From assembly GCA_964458575.1 (NCBI GenBank), contig CAYWMD010000001.1, positions 186,001 to 250,000 on the forward strand: DNA of 64,000 bases, in the 5' to 3' direction. Below the pieces are notes generated by a model, which did not search any database, was not told the DNA's origin, and saw only the letters and a list, made by a program, of their open reading frames with translations. This DNA is from CAYWMD01 sp964458575 (GTDB lineage: Bacteria > Verrucomicrobiota > Verrucomicrobiia > Limisphaerales > JADLHS01). The translations under genes and the position numbers were made by a program. Position 1 is the stretch's first letter, and each line of letters begins with the position of its first letter. Positions 33,740-42,800 of the stretch are shown here, piece after piece.

Positions 33740-34618
33740 TCATTTGAGAACTCCGCAAACTTTCAAAGTTTTCCGCAGCTTTTCGCGATTGGCCGTCGCC
33801 ATCGGCACCAGTGGCAGGCGATATTCTTCCGCCATCAATCCCATCATCGCCAGCGCGGCCTTGACCGGGATCGGATTCGTCTCGATGAACAGGTCTTTGA
33901 ACAGCGGATAAAAACTCGCGTGCAATTTGAGAGCGGCATTCAGGTCGCCGGAGGCAAACGCCTTCACCATGCGAGTCACTTCGCGCGGGATGACGTTGGA
34001 CGCCACGCTGATGACACCTTGCGCGCCCACGGCCATGAACGGCAGCGTGAGGGAATCGTCCCCGCTCAGAATCGTGAACTTTGGCCCAAGCGCGGCGCGC
34101 AGTTGCGACACGCGGTCGGGATTACCCCCCGCTTCCTTCATCCCGATGATGCTCTTGCAATCGCGCGCGAGTCGGACGGTCGTGTCCACGCCGATTTCAA
34201 CGCCGCAACGCCCCGGGATGCTGTACAGGATGATGGGCAGCCTGGTCGCCCGCGCGACCGCGCGGAAATGCTGGAACAAACCCTCCTGCGTGGGTTTGTT
34301 GTAATACGGCGCGACCTGGAGGGACGCATCCGCGCCGACCTTCTCGGCTTCCTTGGTGAGGTAAACGGCTTCCTTGGTGGAATTGCCGCCGGTCCCGGCG
34401 ATGACCTTGGTTCTGCCGGCGGCGAATTTCACCGCCAGGTCCACGATGTGGATGTGTTCCTCGTAATCCACCGTGGGGGATTCGCCGGTGGTGCCGACGG
34501 GCACGATGCCGTCCACGCCCGCCTGAATTTGCATTTTAACCAGGCGTTGCATGGCCGCTTGATCAATCTGGCCAAGCCGAAACGGCGTTACCAGCGCGGT
34601 GTAAGTTCCAGTGAACAT
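33740..34618 (-). CDS. dapA: 4-hydroxy-tetrahydrodipicolinate synthase
   Basis: The 292-aa protein condenses pyruvate with aspartate semialdehyde, the first step toward diaminopimelate and lysine. The family blocks are GTYTALVTPF, VPVGTTGESPTV, the tyrosine in VAPYYNKPTQEGLFQHF, YSIPGRCGVEI and the Schiff-base lysine in SIIGMKEAGGN; ILSGDDSLTLP follows. Length and start match the family. It is the first gene of the dapA-dapB-PhyH-folK unit on the minus strand, with dapF immediately upstream (61 bases), so five genes may form one transcript. Confidence 0.95.
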   Translation of the reverse strand: MFTGTYTALVTPFRLGQIDQAAMQRLVKMQIQAGVDGIVPVGTTGESPTVDYEEHIHIVDLAVKFAAGRTKVIAGTGGNSTKEAVYLTKEAEKVGADASLQVAPYYNKPTQEGLFQHFRAVARATRLPIILYSIPGRCGVEIGVDTTVRLARDCKSIIGMKEAGGNPDRVSQLRAALGPKFTILSGDDSLTLPFMAVGAQGVISVASNVIPREVTRMVKAFASGDLNAALKLHASFYPLFKDLFIETNPIPVKAALAMMGLMAEEYRLPLVPMATANREKLRKTLKVCGVLK

Positions 34619-34679
34619 AAATAAACCAACTTGAGCATCGGCAAACCGGTCCGTTTTGGCCAGTCTGATTTTGCCAATC

Positions 34680-35531
34680 TTACGCCGGGAGCTTTTCCCC
34701 GAAGATTTCCGGCACGATGATTCCTTCCGAAATCCTCGTCACACTGCCGGTCATGCGGATGGCAAAGTCGTCACTGATTTCGATCTTGATGATGCCGCCG
34801 GGCATGTGGACGGAAATTTTGCGGTCGCAAAGCCCGAGCCTGTGCGCCACCGCCGCGGCCGCGCTGCTGCTGCTGCCGCTGGCCAGCGTGTAACCCGCGC
34901 CGCGTTCCCAGATTTCAATTTGGATGTTCGCGCGGTCGCGAACTTTCAGGAATTGAACATTGGTGCGCCGCGGAAAGTTCGGGTGCGTTTCCACGAGCGG
35001 ACCGAATTCGTGCGCCAGTTGGGAGCTGATTTCCGCGAGCGGCAACACACAGTGCGGATTGCCAATCGTTGCGGCACAGAAGGTGAATTCACGGCCGCCC
35101 AGCGACATTTTTTCGTTGAGCACTTCGCGTTTTGGGCCGAGGACGGGGATTTTCTCACTATCGAAACTGACCCGGCCCATTTCCACGCGAACCATCCGCC
35201 CGGCTTCAAACACGGTGGATTTCACCACGCCGCCGGGGGTTTCGATGGCGAATTCATCCGCGCCGACCAGTTTCTGGTCCCACAGATACCGTGAAAAAAT
35301 GCGCAGACCGTTCCCGCTCTTCTCCGCCTCGCTGCCGTCGGGGTTGAAAATGCGCAGGCCGAAGGGCGCTTTCTGCGAGGGCAGCGGCCCGAGCAGAATC
35401 CCATCCGAGCCGACGCCGTAGTTGCGGTGACAAATCATCTTCGTTTGCTCCGTCGTCAGCGGCGACGACAAATGTTTCGGGTCAATGACGATGTAATCGT
35501 TGCCCAGACCGTGGTACTTCCAGAATTTCAT
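34680..35531 (-). CDS. dapF: Diaminopimelate epimerase homologue with both catalytic Cys replaced by Ser
   Basis: The 283-aa protein has DapF's fold and length: FWKYHGLGNDYIVID, GVGSDGILLG, FNPDGSEAEKSGNGLRIF, IGNPHCVLPL and WERGAGYTLASGSSSS. DapF converts LL- to meso-diaminopimelate with a cysteine pair, one in the AExCGNGxR motif and one in the ACGTG-type motif. Here both are serine: Ser72 (AGC, read at 35316-35318) and Ser218 (AGC, read at 34878-34880). All other motif residues are kept. It lies in a lysine-pathway cluster, so either this variant is active with Ser or it does something else. No second dapF is in the window. Confidence 0.85.
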   Translation of the reverse strand: MKFWKYHGLGNDYIVIDPKHLSSPLTTEQTKMICHRNYGVGSDGILLGPLPSQKAPFGLRIFNPDGSEAEKSGNGLRIFSRYLWDQKLVGADEFAIETPGGVVKSTVFEAGRMVRVEMGRVSFDSEKIPVLGPKREVLNEKMSLGGREFTFCAATIGNPHCVLPLAEISSQLAHEFGPLVETHPNFPRRTNVQFLKVRDRANIQIEIWERGAGYTLASGSSSSAAAAVAHRLGLCDRKISVHMPGGIIKIEISDDFAIRMTGSVTRISEGIIVPEIFGEKLPA

Positions 35532-35686
35532 CTGCGACCGAGCATAGAAATACCGGCGAACAAAGTCGAGTGCGCGATGACCGGCGCAATCAGGAACTTT
35601 CAGAAGTTATGAACGGTCCCAAGCCGCTGGCTGTCAGTTGGCCGGTGGAATTCTCGCTTTACACCTAACGCGCCGGTTTACAGATT

Positions 35687-37744
35687 ATGAAAGTGGCTGT
35701 GATTGAATCGCAAAACAACCGCTCGGGAAAAATTGCCACCGGCGTCAACGCCGGGGATGAGTTCCATGCCGCTCTGGCCGGCGCCATCGGGCGGTCGCAA
35801 GGCTATTTGTTAAGCGTGCAGAAACCGGAGGGTTACTGGATCGGCGAGTTGATGGTGGATTCCACACTCGTTTCCGACACGGTGGCGTATCACCATTGGA
35901 ACGGGAAGGTGGACAAGGAATGGCAGCGCAAAGCCGTCAACCACATTTTCTCCATGCAACTGCCCGACGGTGGGTGGAACATTTACCACGGTGGGCCGTC
36001 GGAGGTGAACGCGACGATCAAGGCCTACCTCGCGCTCAAACTGGCGGGCGTGCCGGTGACCGACCCGCGCATGTTGCGGGCGCGCGAGGTCGCGTTGAAC
36101 CTGGGCGGCGTGCCGCGCATGAACACGTTTTCCAAGCTCTACCTCGCCCTGCTCGGCCTGTTCCCGTGGGAATACGTGCCCACCATTCCGTGCGAAGTGC
36201 TGCTCATCGGCAAATGGTTTCACGTGAATTTCTGGGACATGAGCAACTGGTCGCGCGGCATGCTCGTGCCGCTGGCGATCATCAATCACTTCAAGCCCAC
36301 GCGCCCGCTCGATCACGACACCAACCTCGACGAGCTTTACCCGGAGGGCATCAAGGAACGCGATCTGGCGCTCGCGCCCGACCCGGAGCGCATCACCTGG
36401 CGGAATTTTTTCCTGTGGCTCGACCGCCTGCACAAATTCGCCGAGTGGTTCGCCGAGCACGGCGTTCATCCGTTCCGCAAACGCGCGCTCAAGAAGGCCG
36501 AGCAATGGATGCTGGAACGTTTCGAAGGCTCGGACGGTCTCGCGGCGATCTTCCCCGCGATGCTAAACTCGCTCATCGCCCTCAAGGCGCTGGGCTACAC
36601 CGACGATCATCCCGAAGTCCGGCGCGCGGAACGCGAGTTGAAAAAGCTCGAACACGAAACCGAACACACCGTCCGCATCGAACCCTGCCTCTCGCCGGTA
36701 TGGGACACTGCCATTGTGACGATCTGCCTGCGGGAATCCGGCCTGCCCGCCGATCACCCGCGCCTCAAACAGGCGGCCGAATGGCTGATGGAAAAGGAAA
36801 TCCGTTTTCGCGGCGACTGGTATCACAAGAACCCCGCCAAGGTCGAGCCCAGCGGTTGGGTGTTCGAGCATAACAACAAATGGAATCCGGACGTGGACGA
36901 CACGGCCATGGTGCTGCTCGCCCTGCGGCTCGTACCAACGGACCATCCCAAGCAGCGCGACGACTGTTTTGTCCGCGGGTTGAACTGGATGATGACGTTT
37001 CAGTGCAAGGACGGCGGCTGGGCGGCATTCGACAAGGATTGCACGAAGAATATTTTGGAAAAGGTGCCCTTCGCCGACCACAACGCGATGCTCGATCCCG
37101 AGTGTGCCGACATTACCGCGCGAATTTTGGAATTGCTGGGTTACGAGAATTTCAGTGTCAAACACGTCCAAGTTGCGCGCGCGCTGGAATACATTCGGTC
37201 AAAACAGGAGACGGACGGCTCCTGGTATGGCCGGTGGGGCGTGAATTACATTTACGGCACGTGGCAGGTGTTGCGCGGCCTGCGCGCGCTGAACATTGAC
37301 ATGCACCAGCCGTGGCTGCTCAAAGCCCGCGACTGGCTCGAAAGTGTGCAGCACGAAGACGGCGGCTGGGGCGAGCGCTGCAACACCTACGACGATCCGA
37401 TCTTCAAAGGCCAGGGCCCGAGCACCGCGTCGCAGACCGCCTGGGCCGTCATGGGCCTCTGCGCGTTTGACGATCCGGACCGACCCAGCCTGCGCCGCGG
37501 CATCGAATACCTCATCCGCGCGCAGAATTCCGACGGCTCATGGACCGAGCACGAAACAACCGGCACGGGATTCCCGAAGGTGTTCTACCTGAAATACGAC
37601 ATGTATCGAAATGCGTGGCCGCTGCTGGCACTGGCAAGTCATCGGCAGTTGGTGGAGCGGCAGGCGGTGACTGAAATCAACGGGCAATCGTTCAATCAAA
37701 ACGTGCTTGCACAGCACGACGCGCTCGCGGCCGTGGTGAAGTAG
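35687..37744 (+). CDS. shc: Squalene-hopene cyclase
   Basis: The 685-aa protein cyclises squalene to hopene, the first step to hopanoids, at the inner membrane. The catalytic acid motif DVDDTAMVLLAL places the DXDD at residues 402-405. Several QW repeats are visible: SKQETDGSWYGRWGVNYIYG, SVQHEDGGWGERC and RAQNSDGSWTE near the C-terminus, and MQLPDGGWNIYHGG near the N-terminus. The C-terminal block TGTGFPKVFYLKYDMYRNAWPL is also diagnostic. No other hopanoid gene is adjacent; hom follows after 54 bases. Hopanoids would stiffen membranes, in line with the stress theme of the region. Confidence 0.95.
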   Translation: MKVAVIESQNNRSGKIATGVNAGDEFHAALAGAIGRSQGYLLSVQKPEGYWIGELMVDSTLVSDTVAYHHWNGKVDKEWQRKAVNHIFSMQLPDGGWNIYHGGPSEVNATIKAYLALKLAGVPVTDPRMLRAREVALNLGGVPRMNTFSKLYLALLGLFPWEYVPTIPCEVLLIGKWFHVNFWDMSNWSRGMLVPLAIINHFKPTRPLDHDTNLDELYPEGIKERDLALAPDPERITWRNFFLWLDRLHKFAEWFAEHGVHPFRKRALKKAEQWMLERFEGSDGLAAIFPAMLNSLIALKALGYTDDHPEVRRAERELKKLEHETEHTVRIEPCLSPVWDTAIVTICLRESGLPADHPRLKQAAEWLMEKEIRFRGDWYHKNPAKVEPSGWVFEHNNKWNPDVDDTAMVLLALRLVPTDHPKQRDDCFVRGLNWMMTFQCKDGGWAAFDKDCTKNILEKVPFADHNAMLDPECADITARILELLGYENFSVKHVQVARALEYIRSKQETDGSWYGRWGVNYIYGTWQVLRGLRALNIDMHQPWLLKARDWLESVQHEDGGWGERCNTYDDPIFKGQGPSTASQTAWAVMGLCAFDDPDRPSLRRGIEYLIRAQNSDGSWTEHETTGTGFPKVFYLKYDMYRNAWPLLALASHRQLVERQAVTEINGQSFNQNVLAQHDALAAVVK

Positions 37745-37798
37745 CCCGTTCCGAAAAGAATTGTCCGCCCTGCCAATTCCCGGCAACTTGTCCGCGCT

Positions 37799-39103
37799 AT
37801 GCAGCAGATAAATGTCGGGATGATCGGCGGCGGAACGGTCGGCAGCGGAGTTGGTCACGCGCTGCAAGAAAATGGCGGCGTTCTCTCCGCGCGGATCGGC
37901 GCGAAAATCAGCCTCCGCCGGATTGCGGTGAAGGCGTTCGACGAACCGCGCCCCTACCCCATCGCGCGGTCGCTCATGACGACCGACTGGCAGGAAGTCG
38001 TCAACGATCCGCAAAATCAAATCATCATCGAACTCGTCGGTGGCACGGGCATCGCCAAAACGATAGTGCTCGCGGCACTCACCAAGGGAAAAACTGTCGT
38101 CACGGCGAACAAGGCATTGCTGTCGGCGGCGGGCCCGGAACTTTTTGCCGCGGCCGCGAAAGGCGGGGCGAATCTTCACTACGAAGCCAGCGTGTGCGGC
38201 GGCATTCCCATCATCAAATCGCTCCGCGAAGGTTTCGTGGCCAACAAATTCCAGGCCATCTACGGCATCGTCAACGGCACGTGCAATTACATCCTCACGC
38301 GCATGAAGCAGGAAGGCGCGGATTTCGCCACCGTCCTGGCGGATGCGCAGCAGCAAGGATACGCAGAAACGCCGCCTGACCTGGACATTGACGGTCACGA
38401 TGCCCAACACAAGATCGGCATTCTGGCCTCGCTCGCGCACGGATTCTGGGTGGACCATCACGACATCCACACCGAGGGCATTCGCGATGTATCGAAGATT
38501 GACATGCAGTTCGCCCAGCAGCTTGGTTACACGATCAAGCTGCTTGGCATTGCCAAACCCGCCGCGCCGAAATCGGCGATTCAAGTGTCCGTTTACCCGG
38601 CGCTCATTCCGAGTTCGCACGTGCTGGCGAGCGTGAACGGGGTGTTCAACGCCTGCTTTGTCCGCGGCGATGTCGTGGGCGACACACTGTTCTACGGGCG
38701 CGGCGCGGGCAAGGACGCCACGGCCAGCGCCGTCCTGAGCGACGTGGCCGATGCAGCGCTGGACTTGAAAAATGGTGGCGCGACGCGCCTGCAACCTTTT
38801 GTTGCATATGCAACAAAAGGTTGCGTCGTACCCATGGACGAACTCGTGTCGCGTTACTATGTACGCTTGAGTGTCGTTGATCGGCCGGGTGTGCTGGCGA
38901 AAATCGCGGCCATCTTCGCCGCGGCCAGAATCGGCATTTCGTCCGTGATCCAACCGGAAGGCCACGAAGGCAAGAGCGTCCCGCTGATCTTCATGTTGCA
39001 CGACGCGCCCAACGCCGCGATGCGCAAGGCGCTGGCGCGGATCGCGAAGCTGTCCGTCGTAAAGGCGAAACCCGTGATGTTTCGCGTGGAGCAACTCAAC
39101 TAA
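37799..39103 (+). CDS. hom: Homoserine dehydrogenase
   Basis: The 434-aa protein reduces aspartate semialdehyde to homoserine in the threonine/methionine branch. It has the NAD(P) loop IGGGTVGSGVGHAL, VTANKALLS, then YEASVCGGIPIIKSLREGF and INGTCNYIL-like VNGTCNYIL. DLDIDGHDAQHKIGILASL follows. A C-terminal ACT domain begins near SRYYVRLSVVDRPGVLAKIA and probably senses threonine. The junction between catalytic and ACT parts (residues ~331-342) is encoded by a perfect 34-bp DNA palindrome. thrC follows 12 bases after the stop, so the pair forms an operon. Confidence 0.95.
   Translation: MQQINVGMIGGGTVGSGVGHALQENGGVLSARIGAKISLRRIAVKAFDEPRPYPIARSLMTTDWQEVVNDPQNQIIIELVGGTGIAKTIVLAALTKGKTVVTANKALLSAAGPELFAAAAKGGANLHYEASVCGGIPIIKSLREGFVANKFQAIYGIVNGTCNYILTRMKQEGADFATVLADAQQQGYAETPPDLDIDGHDAQHKIGILASLAHGFWVDHHDIHTEGIRDVSKIDMQFAQQLGYTIKLLGIAKPAAPKSAIQVSVYPALIPSSHVLASVNGVFNACFVRGDVVGDTLFYGRGAGKDATASAVLSDVADAALDLKNGGATRLQPFVAYATKGCVVPMDELVSRYYVRLSVVDRPGVLAKIAAIFAAARIGISSVIQPEGHEGKSVPLIFMLHDAPNAAMRKALARIAKLSVVKAKPVMFRVEQLN
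38791..38824. repeat. Perfect 34-bp palindrome inside hom
   Basis: GCAACCTTTTGTTGCAT is followed directly by its exact reverse complement, centred between 38807 and 38808. It is AT-richer than the surrounding gene and encodes QPFVAYATKGC between the catalytic and ACT domains. The mRNA would form a 14-bp or longer hairpin there. Confidence 0.9.
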
Positions 39104-39115
39104 CCATCGGGCAAC

Positions 39116-40483
39116 ATGGGCGTCGTTCTATTTCGGAGCACAAACGGGCAATCACCGTCGGTCAATCTGCGCGAAGCGCTGCTGGTTGGCCAGGCGCCGG
39201 ATCGCGGACTGTACTTTCCCGAAACCTTTCCGCGATTCACCGCTGACGAAATCGCCGCGTTTTGCGGCCAGCCATATCACGAAATTGCCTTCCGGGTCCT
39301 GTCGCGTTACGCGGACGGCGTGATTGAGCCGGCCACGCTGGCGGGATTTTGCCGGGAAGCCTACGATTTCGAGATGCCGCTCGAACCAGTGGCGGGCATG
39401 GACCGCGTCCATTGTCTGCGGTTGGATTGCGGACCGACCGCATCGTTCAAGGACTTCGCGGCCCAAATGATGGCGCGAATGTTCGGCCTTTTTCTCCGCG
39501 AGACGAACCAGCAGGTGACGATCCTGACCGCCACGAGCGGGGACACTGGTTCGGCCGTGGCGCATGCGTTTCACAACATCGCCGGCGTGCGCGTGATTGT
39601 CCTGTTCCCGTTCGACGAGGTGAGCACTCACCAGCGGAAGCTGATGACCACGCTCGGCCGGAATGTCCGCACGATTGCCATTGACGGAAAATTCGACGAT
39701 TGCCAGGCGATAGCGAAGCGAGCCTTCGCCGACCCGGCGCTCAAACACATCACGCTTTCCTCCGCCAATTCGATCAACATCGGGCGGCTGCTGCCCCAGA
39801 GCATTTACTACTTTTTTGCCGCCTCGCGGGTTGCGCAACCCGGCGAACCGGTCGTGTTCTCGGTGCCCAGTGGCAACTTTGGGGACATGATGGGCGCGGT
39901 TGTGGCCGCGCAAATGGGCCTGCCCATGCGCAAACTCATCGTCCCCGTCAATGACAACGACGCGTTCCCGAGGTTTCTCGCGACCGGGGTTTATCAAAAG
40001 ATTGTTCCGTCGCGAAATTCCCTGTCCAACGCCATGAACGTCGGCCACCCGAGCAATCTGGCGCGGCTAGTGGCGGTTTATGGCGGGCAGATGGATGAAA
40101 CGGGCAGAATCCACAAGGCGCCCGATCTCGCCGCCATGCGACGCGATCTTTTTTCCGCTTCCGTATCCGACGAGCAGACACGCGCGGCGTTGCGGCACGC
40201 GTGGACGAAACACAAGCTGCTTGTGGAACCGCACGGCGCGGTGGCCTGGCAGGGTTTTCTCGATTGGACCGCCGCCGAGGCGCGCAACGGAGCGCCCGCG
40301 GTCATTTTGGAAACCGCTCATCCCGCAAAGTTCCCGGAGGAAATCGAAAAGAATCTCGGTTTCACCCCGGACGTGCCTCCGGTGCTCCTCGCCGCGGAAA
40401 AGCTGCCCGAACATTACGACGAGATGGGGACGGATTACGAGGCCTTCAGGAAATATCTCCTCGAAAAACACCGTGCGGGTTGA
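39116..40483 (+). CDS. thrC: Threonine synthase
   Basis: The 455-aa protein is the PLP enzyme that makes threonine from O-phosphohomoserine. The PLP lysine lies in LDCGPTASFKDFAAQMMARM. ILTATSGDTGSAVAHAF and IVLFPFDEVSTHQRKLMTTLG are diagnostic. NSINIGRLLPQSIYYFFA and VPSGNFGDMMGAVVAAQMGLP bind the cofactor phosphate and complete the E. coli ThrC-type layout. It starts 12 bases after hom. The gene converges with the SLC13-type permease, with a 48-base GC-rich gap. Confidence 0.95.
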   Translation: MGVVLFRSTNGQSPSVNLREALLVGQAPDRGLYFPETFPRFTADEIAAFCGQPYHEIAFRVLSRYADGVIEPATLAGFCREAYDFEMPLEPVAGMDRVHCLRLDCGPTASFKDFAAQMMARMFGLFLRETNQQVTILTATSGDTGSAVAHAFHNIAGVRVIVLFPFDEVSTHQRKLMTTLGRNVRTIAIDGKFDDCQAIAKRAFADPALKHITLSSANSINIGRLLPQSIYYFFAASRVAQPGEPVVFSVPSGNFGDMMGAVVAAQMGLPMRKLIVPVNDNDAFPRFLATGVYQKIVPSRNSLSNAMNVGHPSNLARLVAVYGGQMDETGRIHKAPDLAAMRRDLFSASVSDEQTRAALRHAWTKHKLLVEPHGAVAWQGFLDWTAAEARNGAPAVILETAHPAKFPEEIEKNLGFTPDVPPVLLAAEKLPEHYDEMGTDYEAFRKYLLEKHRAG

Positions 40484-40531
40484 GCCGCCCCGGCCGCCCC
40501 CACCACCCGGGTTGGCGGCGACTACGTCCGT

Positions 40532-42334
40532 TCAGGGCACAAACGGCCAGAACTTTGGAATGAACCAGACGGACAACATCCAGAAAATTAAAATCAACGG
40601 CAGGCCGATCTTCGTGAAGTCGGTGAAGCGGTAACCGCCGGCGCTGTAAACCATCGTGTTCGTCTGATAACCCACCGGCGTGGCAAAGCTGGTGGAAGCC
40701 GCGAACGTCACCGCCATGAGCATCGGCTTCGCGTCCACGCCCAGTTTCGCCGCGGTGGAAATGGCGATGGGTGCGAGCAAAACCGCCGCCGCGTTGTTGC
40801 TCATGAATTCGGTCAGCACCGCGGTCAACAGGTAAAGCACAGCCAGCACCACCACCGGTCCGAACGAACTCATCCGGCCCACCGTGTGCTCGGCAATAAA
40901 CTGTGCTCCGCCGGAACGTTCCAGGGCCATGCCCAACGGCAACACGCCGGCCAGGAGAAAAATCACGCGCCAATCAATCGCCCGGAACGCCTCTTCCATG
41001 GTCAGGCAGCGTGATAGCACCATCAACAGCGCGCCGATAATCGCGCAAACGAAAATGGGCGCGACATTGGTCGCCGCCACGGTCACGACCGCACCAATGA
41101 TCCCCAGGGCCGCAAGCGTCCGGCTGCTCCGCAGCGAAGGGGTTTCCACTTCGGCCAGCACGATCAGCGCGTCGTTGGTGCGCAGCCCCGGGAGATCGTG
41201 CTTCCGCATCAGCAACAGGAGCGCGTCACCAAACTGCAACCGGACCTGCGCGAGTTTTTCCCGCAGGAGCTGGCCGTGCCGCTGAAGGGCCAGCACGATG
41301 GCGTCGTAGCGCCAGTGGAACTCGGAACTGGCCAGGGTGTGCCCAACCAGATGTGACCGCGGCGCCACGAGCGCCTCAACGAGGGTCAGGTCTTGCTGCG
41401 CCAGCGTCGCGTCCTTGAGTTTGAACTCCGATTCGATCTCCAGCCCCGTGCTGGCGCGCAGATCCATCAGGCTTTGGACCTTGCCCCGCACGAGCAGGAT
41501 GTCCCCGGCGCGCAATTGTGAGTCGTCCGGCGTCCAGATTTTCCGGTCGCCGCGCAGGATTTCGAGCACGGTGACGTCGTGTTTCACCCCGAGCCGGGAT
41601 TCGGCCACCGTCTTGCCGACGAACGGGGACGTGGCCAAAACGCGCACTTCGGTGATGTATTCGCGAAGCTGGTAGGCTTCGGTCAATTCGGCGCCCCGCC
41701 GCGCCGGCAACAGCCAGCGGCTGGTGATCAGGAGATACACGGTGCCTGCCGTCAGGAGAATGACGCCAAATTGGGTGAACTCAAACATCTCAAACGCGCC
41801 CTTGCCCGCCTTCTCGGAGATGGAACTCACGAGCAGGTTCGTGGACGTACCAATGAGCGTGCATACGCCGCCAAATTGGGAGGCGAACGAAAGTGGAATC
41901 AGTACCCGCGAAGGCGGCAATCCCCGCCGGGCACAAACCATCAGGACGAGCGGCAAGAAGACCGCCACCGCAGCGGTGTTGTTGACGAATGCCGAAACCG
42001 TGCCGACCACGACCATGATCACCAGCAACAGCGCGGTTTGATTGCGTCCCAGCCGCACCAGCGCACGTCCGACCGCCGCCATCGCGCCGGTTTTTTCCAG
42101 CCCGGCGCTCAGCACGAACATCGCCGCGACGGTCACCACCGCCGCGTTGCTGAAACCGGAGAGCGCCTCCTCCAACGAGATCCATTTTTCCGGCTGCACG
42201 ATTCCGGTGACCGGTCCCGTCACACACGTCAGCAACAAAGCGCCCAGCACCAGCAACGACACAAGTTCCACCGGCAAGCGTTCGGTGCTAAAGAGCACGA
42301 GGGCGGCCGCCAATAGGACCAGTATCAAAATCAT
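40532..42334 (-). CDS. SLC13-family permease with TrkA-C-type domains
   Basis: The 600-aa protein has an N-terminal membrane half (ILVLLAAALVLFSTERLPVEL, AVVTVAAMFVLSAGLEKTG and FVNNTAAVAVFLPLVLMV) and a matching C-terminal half (GVLPLGMALERSGGAQFIAE, LTEFMSNNAAAVLLAPIAI). These are the two inverted repeats of the DASS/SLC13 fold, with the NNTAAV and SNNAAA substrate loops. Between them, residues ~190-390 form a cytosolic region with two RCK/TrkA-C-like modules (VRVLATSPFVGKTVAES, LVGHTLASSEFHWRYDAIVLAL). Such members move sulfate, dicarboxylates or other anions. The start at 42334 was preferred because the first helix follows at once; an ATG at 42382 is also open. Confidence 0.85.
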   Translation of the reverse strand: MILILVLLAAALVLFSTERLPVELVSLLVLGALLLTCVTGPVTGIVQPEKWISLEEALSGFSNAAVVTVAAMFVLSAGLEKTGAMAAVGRALVRLGRNQTALLLVIMVVVGTVSAFVNNTAAVAVFLPLVLMVCARRGLPPSRVLIPLSFASQFGGVCTLIGTSTNLLVSSISEKAGKGAFEMFEFTQFGVILLTAGTVYLLITSRWLLPARRGAELTEAYQLREYITEVRVLATSPFVGKTVAESRLGVKHDVTVLEILRGDRKIWTPDDSQLRAGDILLVRGKVQSLMDLRASTGLEIESEFKLKDATLAQQDLTLVEALVAPRSHLVGHTLASSEFHWRYDAIVLALQRHGQLLREKLAQVRLQFGDALLLLMRKHDLPGLRTNDALIVLAEVETPSLRSSRTLAALGIIGAVVTVAATNVAPIFVCAIIGALLMVLSRCLTMEEAFRAIDWRVIFLLAGVLPLGMALERSGGAQFIAEHTVGRMSSFGPVVVLAVLYLLTAVLTEFMSNNAAAVLLAPIAISTAAKLGVDAKPMLMAVTFAASTSFATPVGYQTNTMVYSAGGYRFTDFTKIGLPLILIFWMLSVWFIPKFWPFVP

Positions 42335-42382
42335 TTCCACGTCCGCCAATATGGCAGGCTGACCCCGCCCGCGCCAAGGCAT

Positions 42383-42800
42383 TGTGTTGTTCCATCCTCG
42401 GTTTTTGACGGACGGATTCAGCGGAACCGAATCGAGTTGGGCCGTCCCCTGACGAATTTCTCTTGGACAACCCGGAGTGAGCCGGCGCTATACTTGACGA
42501 TTGCAGCCTGTGGCCTGCTCCCATCCACCGCGAGCCTCGCAGGCCGTATCCGGCCTCGCCGGATTTTTTCGTCTGACGGAATCATGAAATGGACCAAGCA
42601 CAATTGCCGCGTTCGCCGGAGACGCCGGACCTGTTGGTTGACTGGCAGCAATGTCCCGTTGCTGTCCGGGTTCCCTTTGGCGGACAGGACGAACACGGTG
42701 GCAAATGGCGCAACGATTCAACTCCACAAAATCCGCTCAACCGCAATGTTGTATTTACACGCACCGCGGCTGTGGTTACTTCCTATAAAGCACTGAACCT
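42383..42800. other. Spacer of ~420 bases between SLC13 permease and treS
   Basis: No convincing protein gene is seen on either strand. The spacer is read divergently by its two neighbours. It carries an intrinsic-terminator-like hairpin at 42548-42569 and, about 60 bases before it, a weak promoter-like pair, TTGGAC (42463-42468) and TATACT (42489-42494), with a long 20-base gap. Confidence 0.5.
42548..42569 (+). terminator. Intrinsic terminator or attenuator upstream of treS
   Basis: ATCCGGC (42548-42554) and GCCGGAT (42558-42564) form a 7-bp GC-rich stem around CTC, followed directly by a run of six T. No plus-strand gene ends here, so it would stop a transcript that starts in this spacer, either a short RNA or the treS leader. 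Confidence 0.6.
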
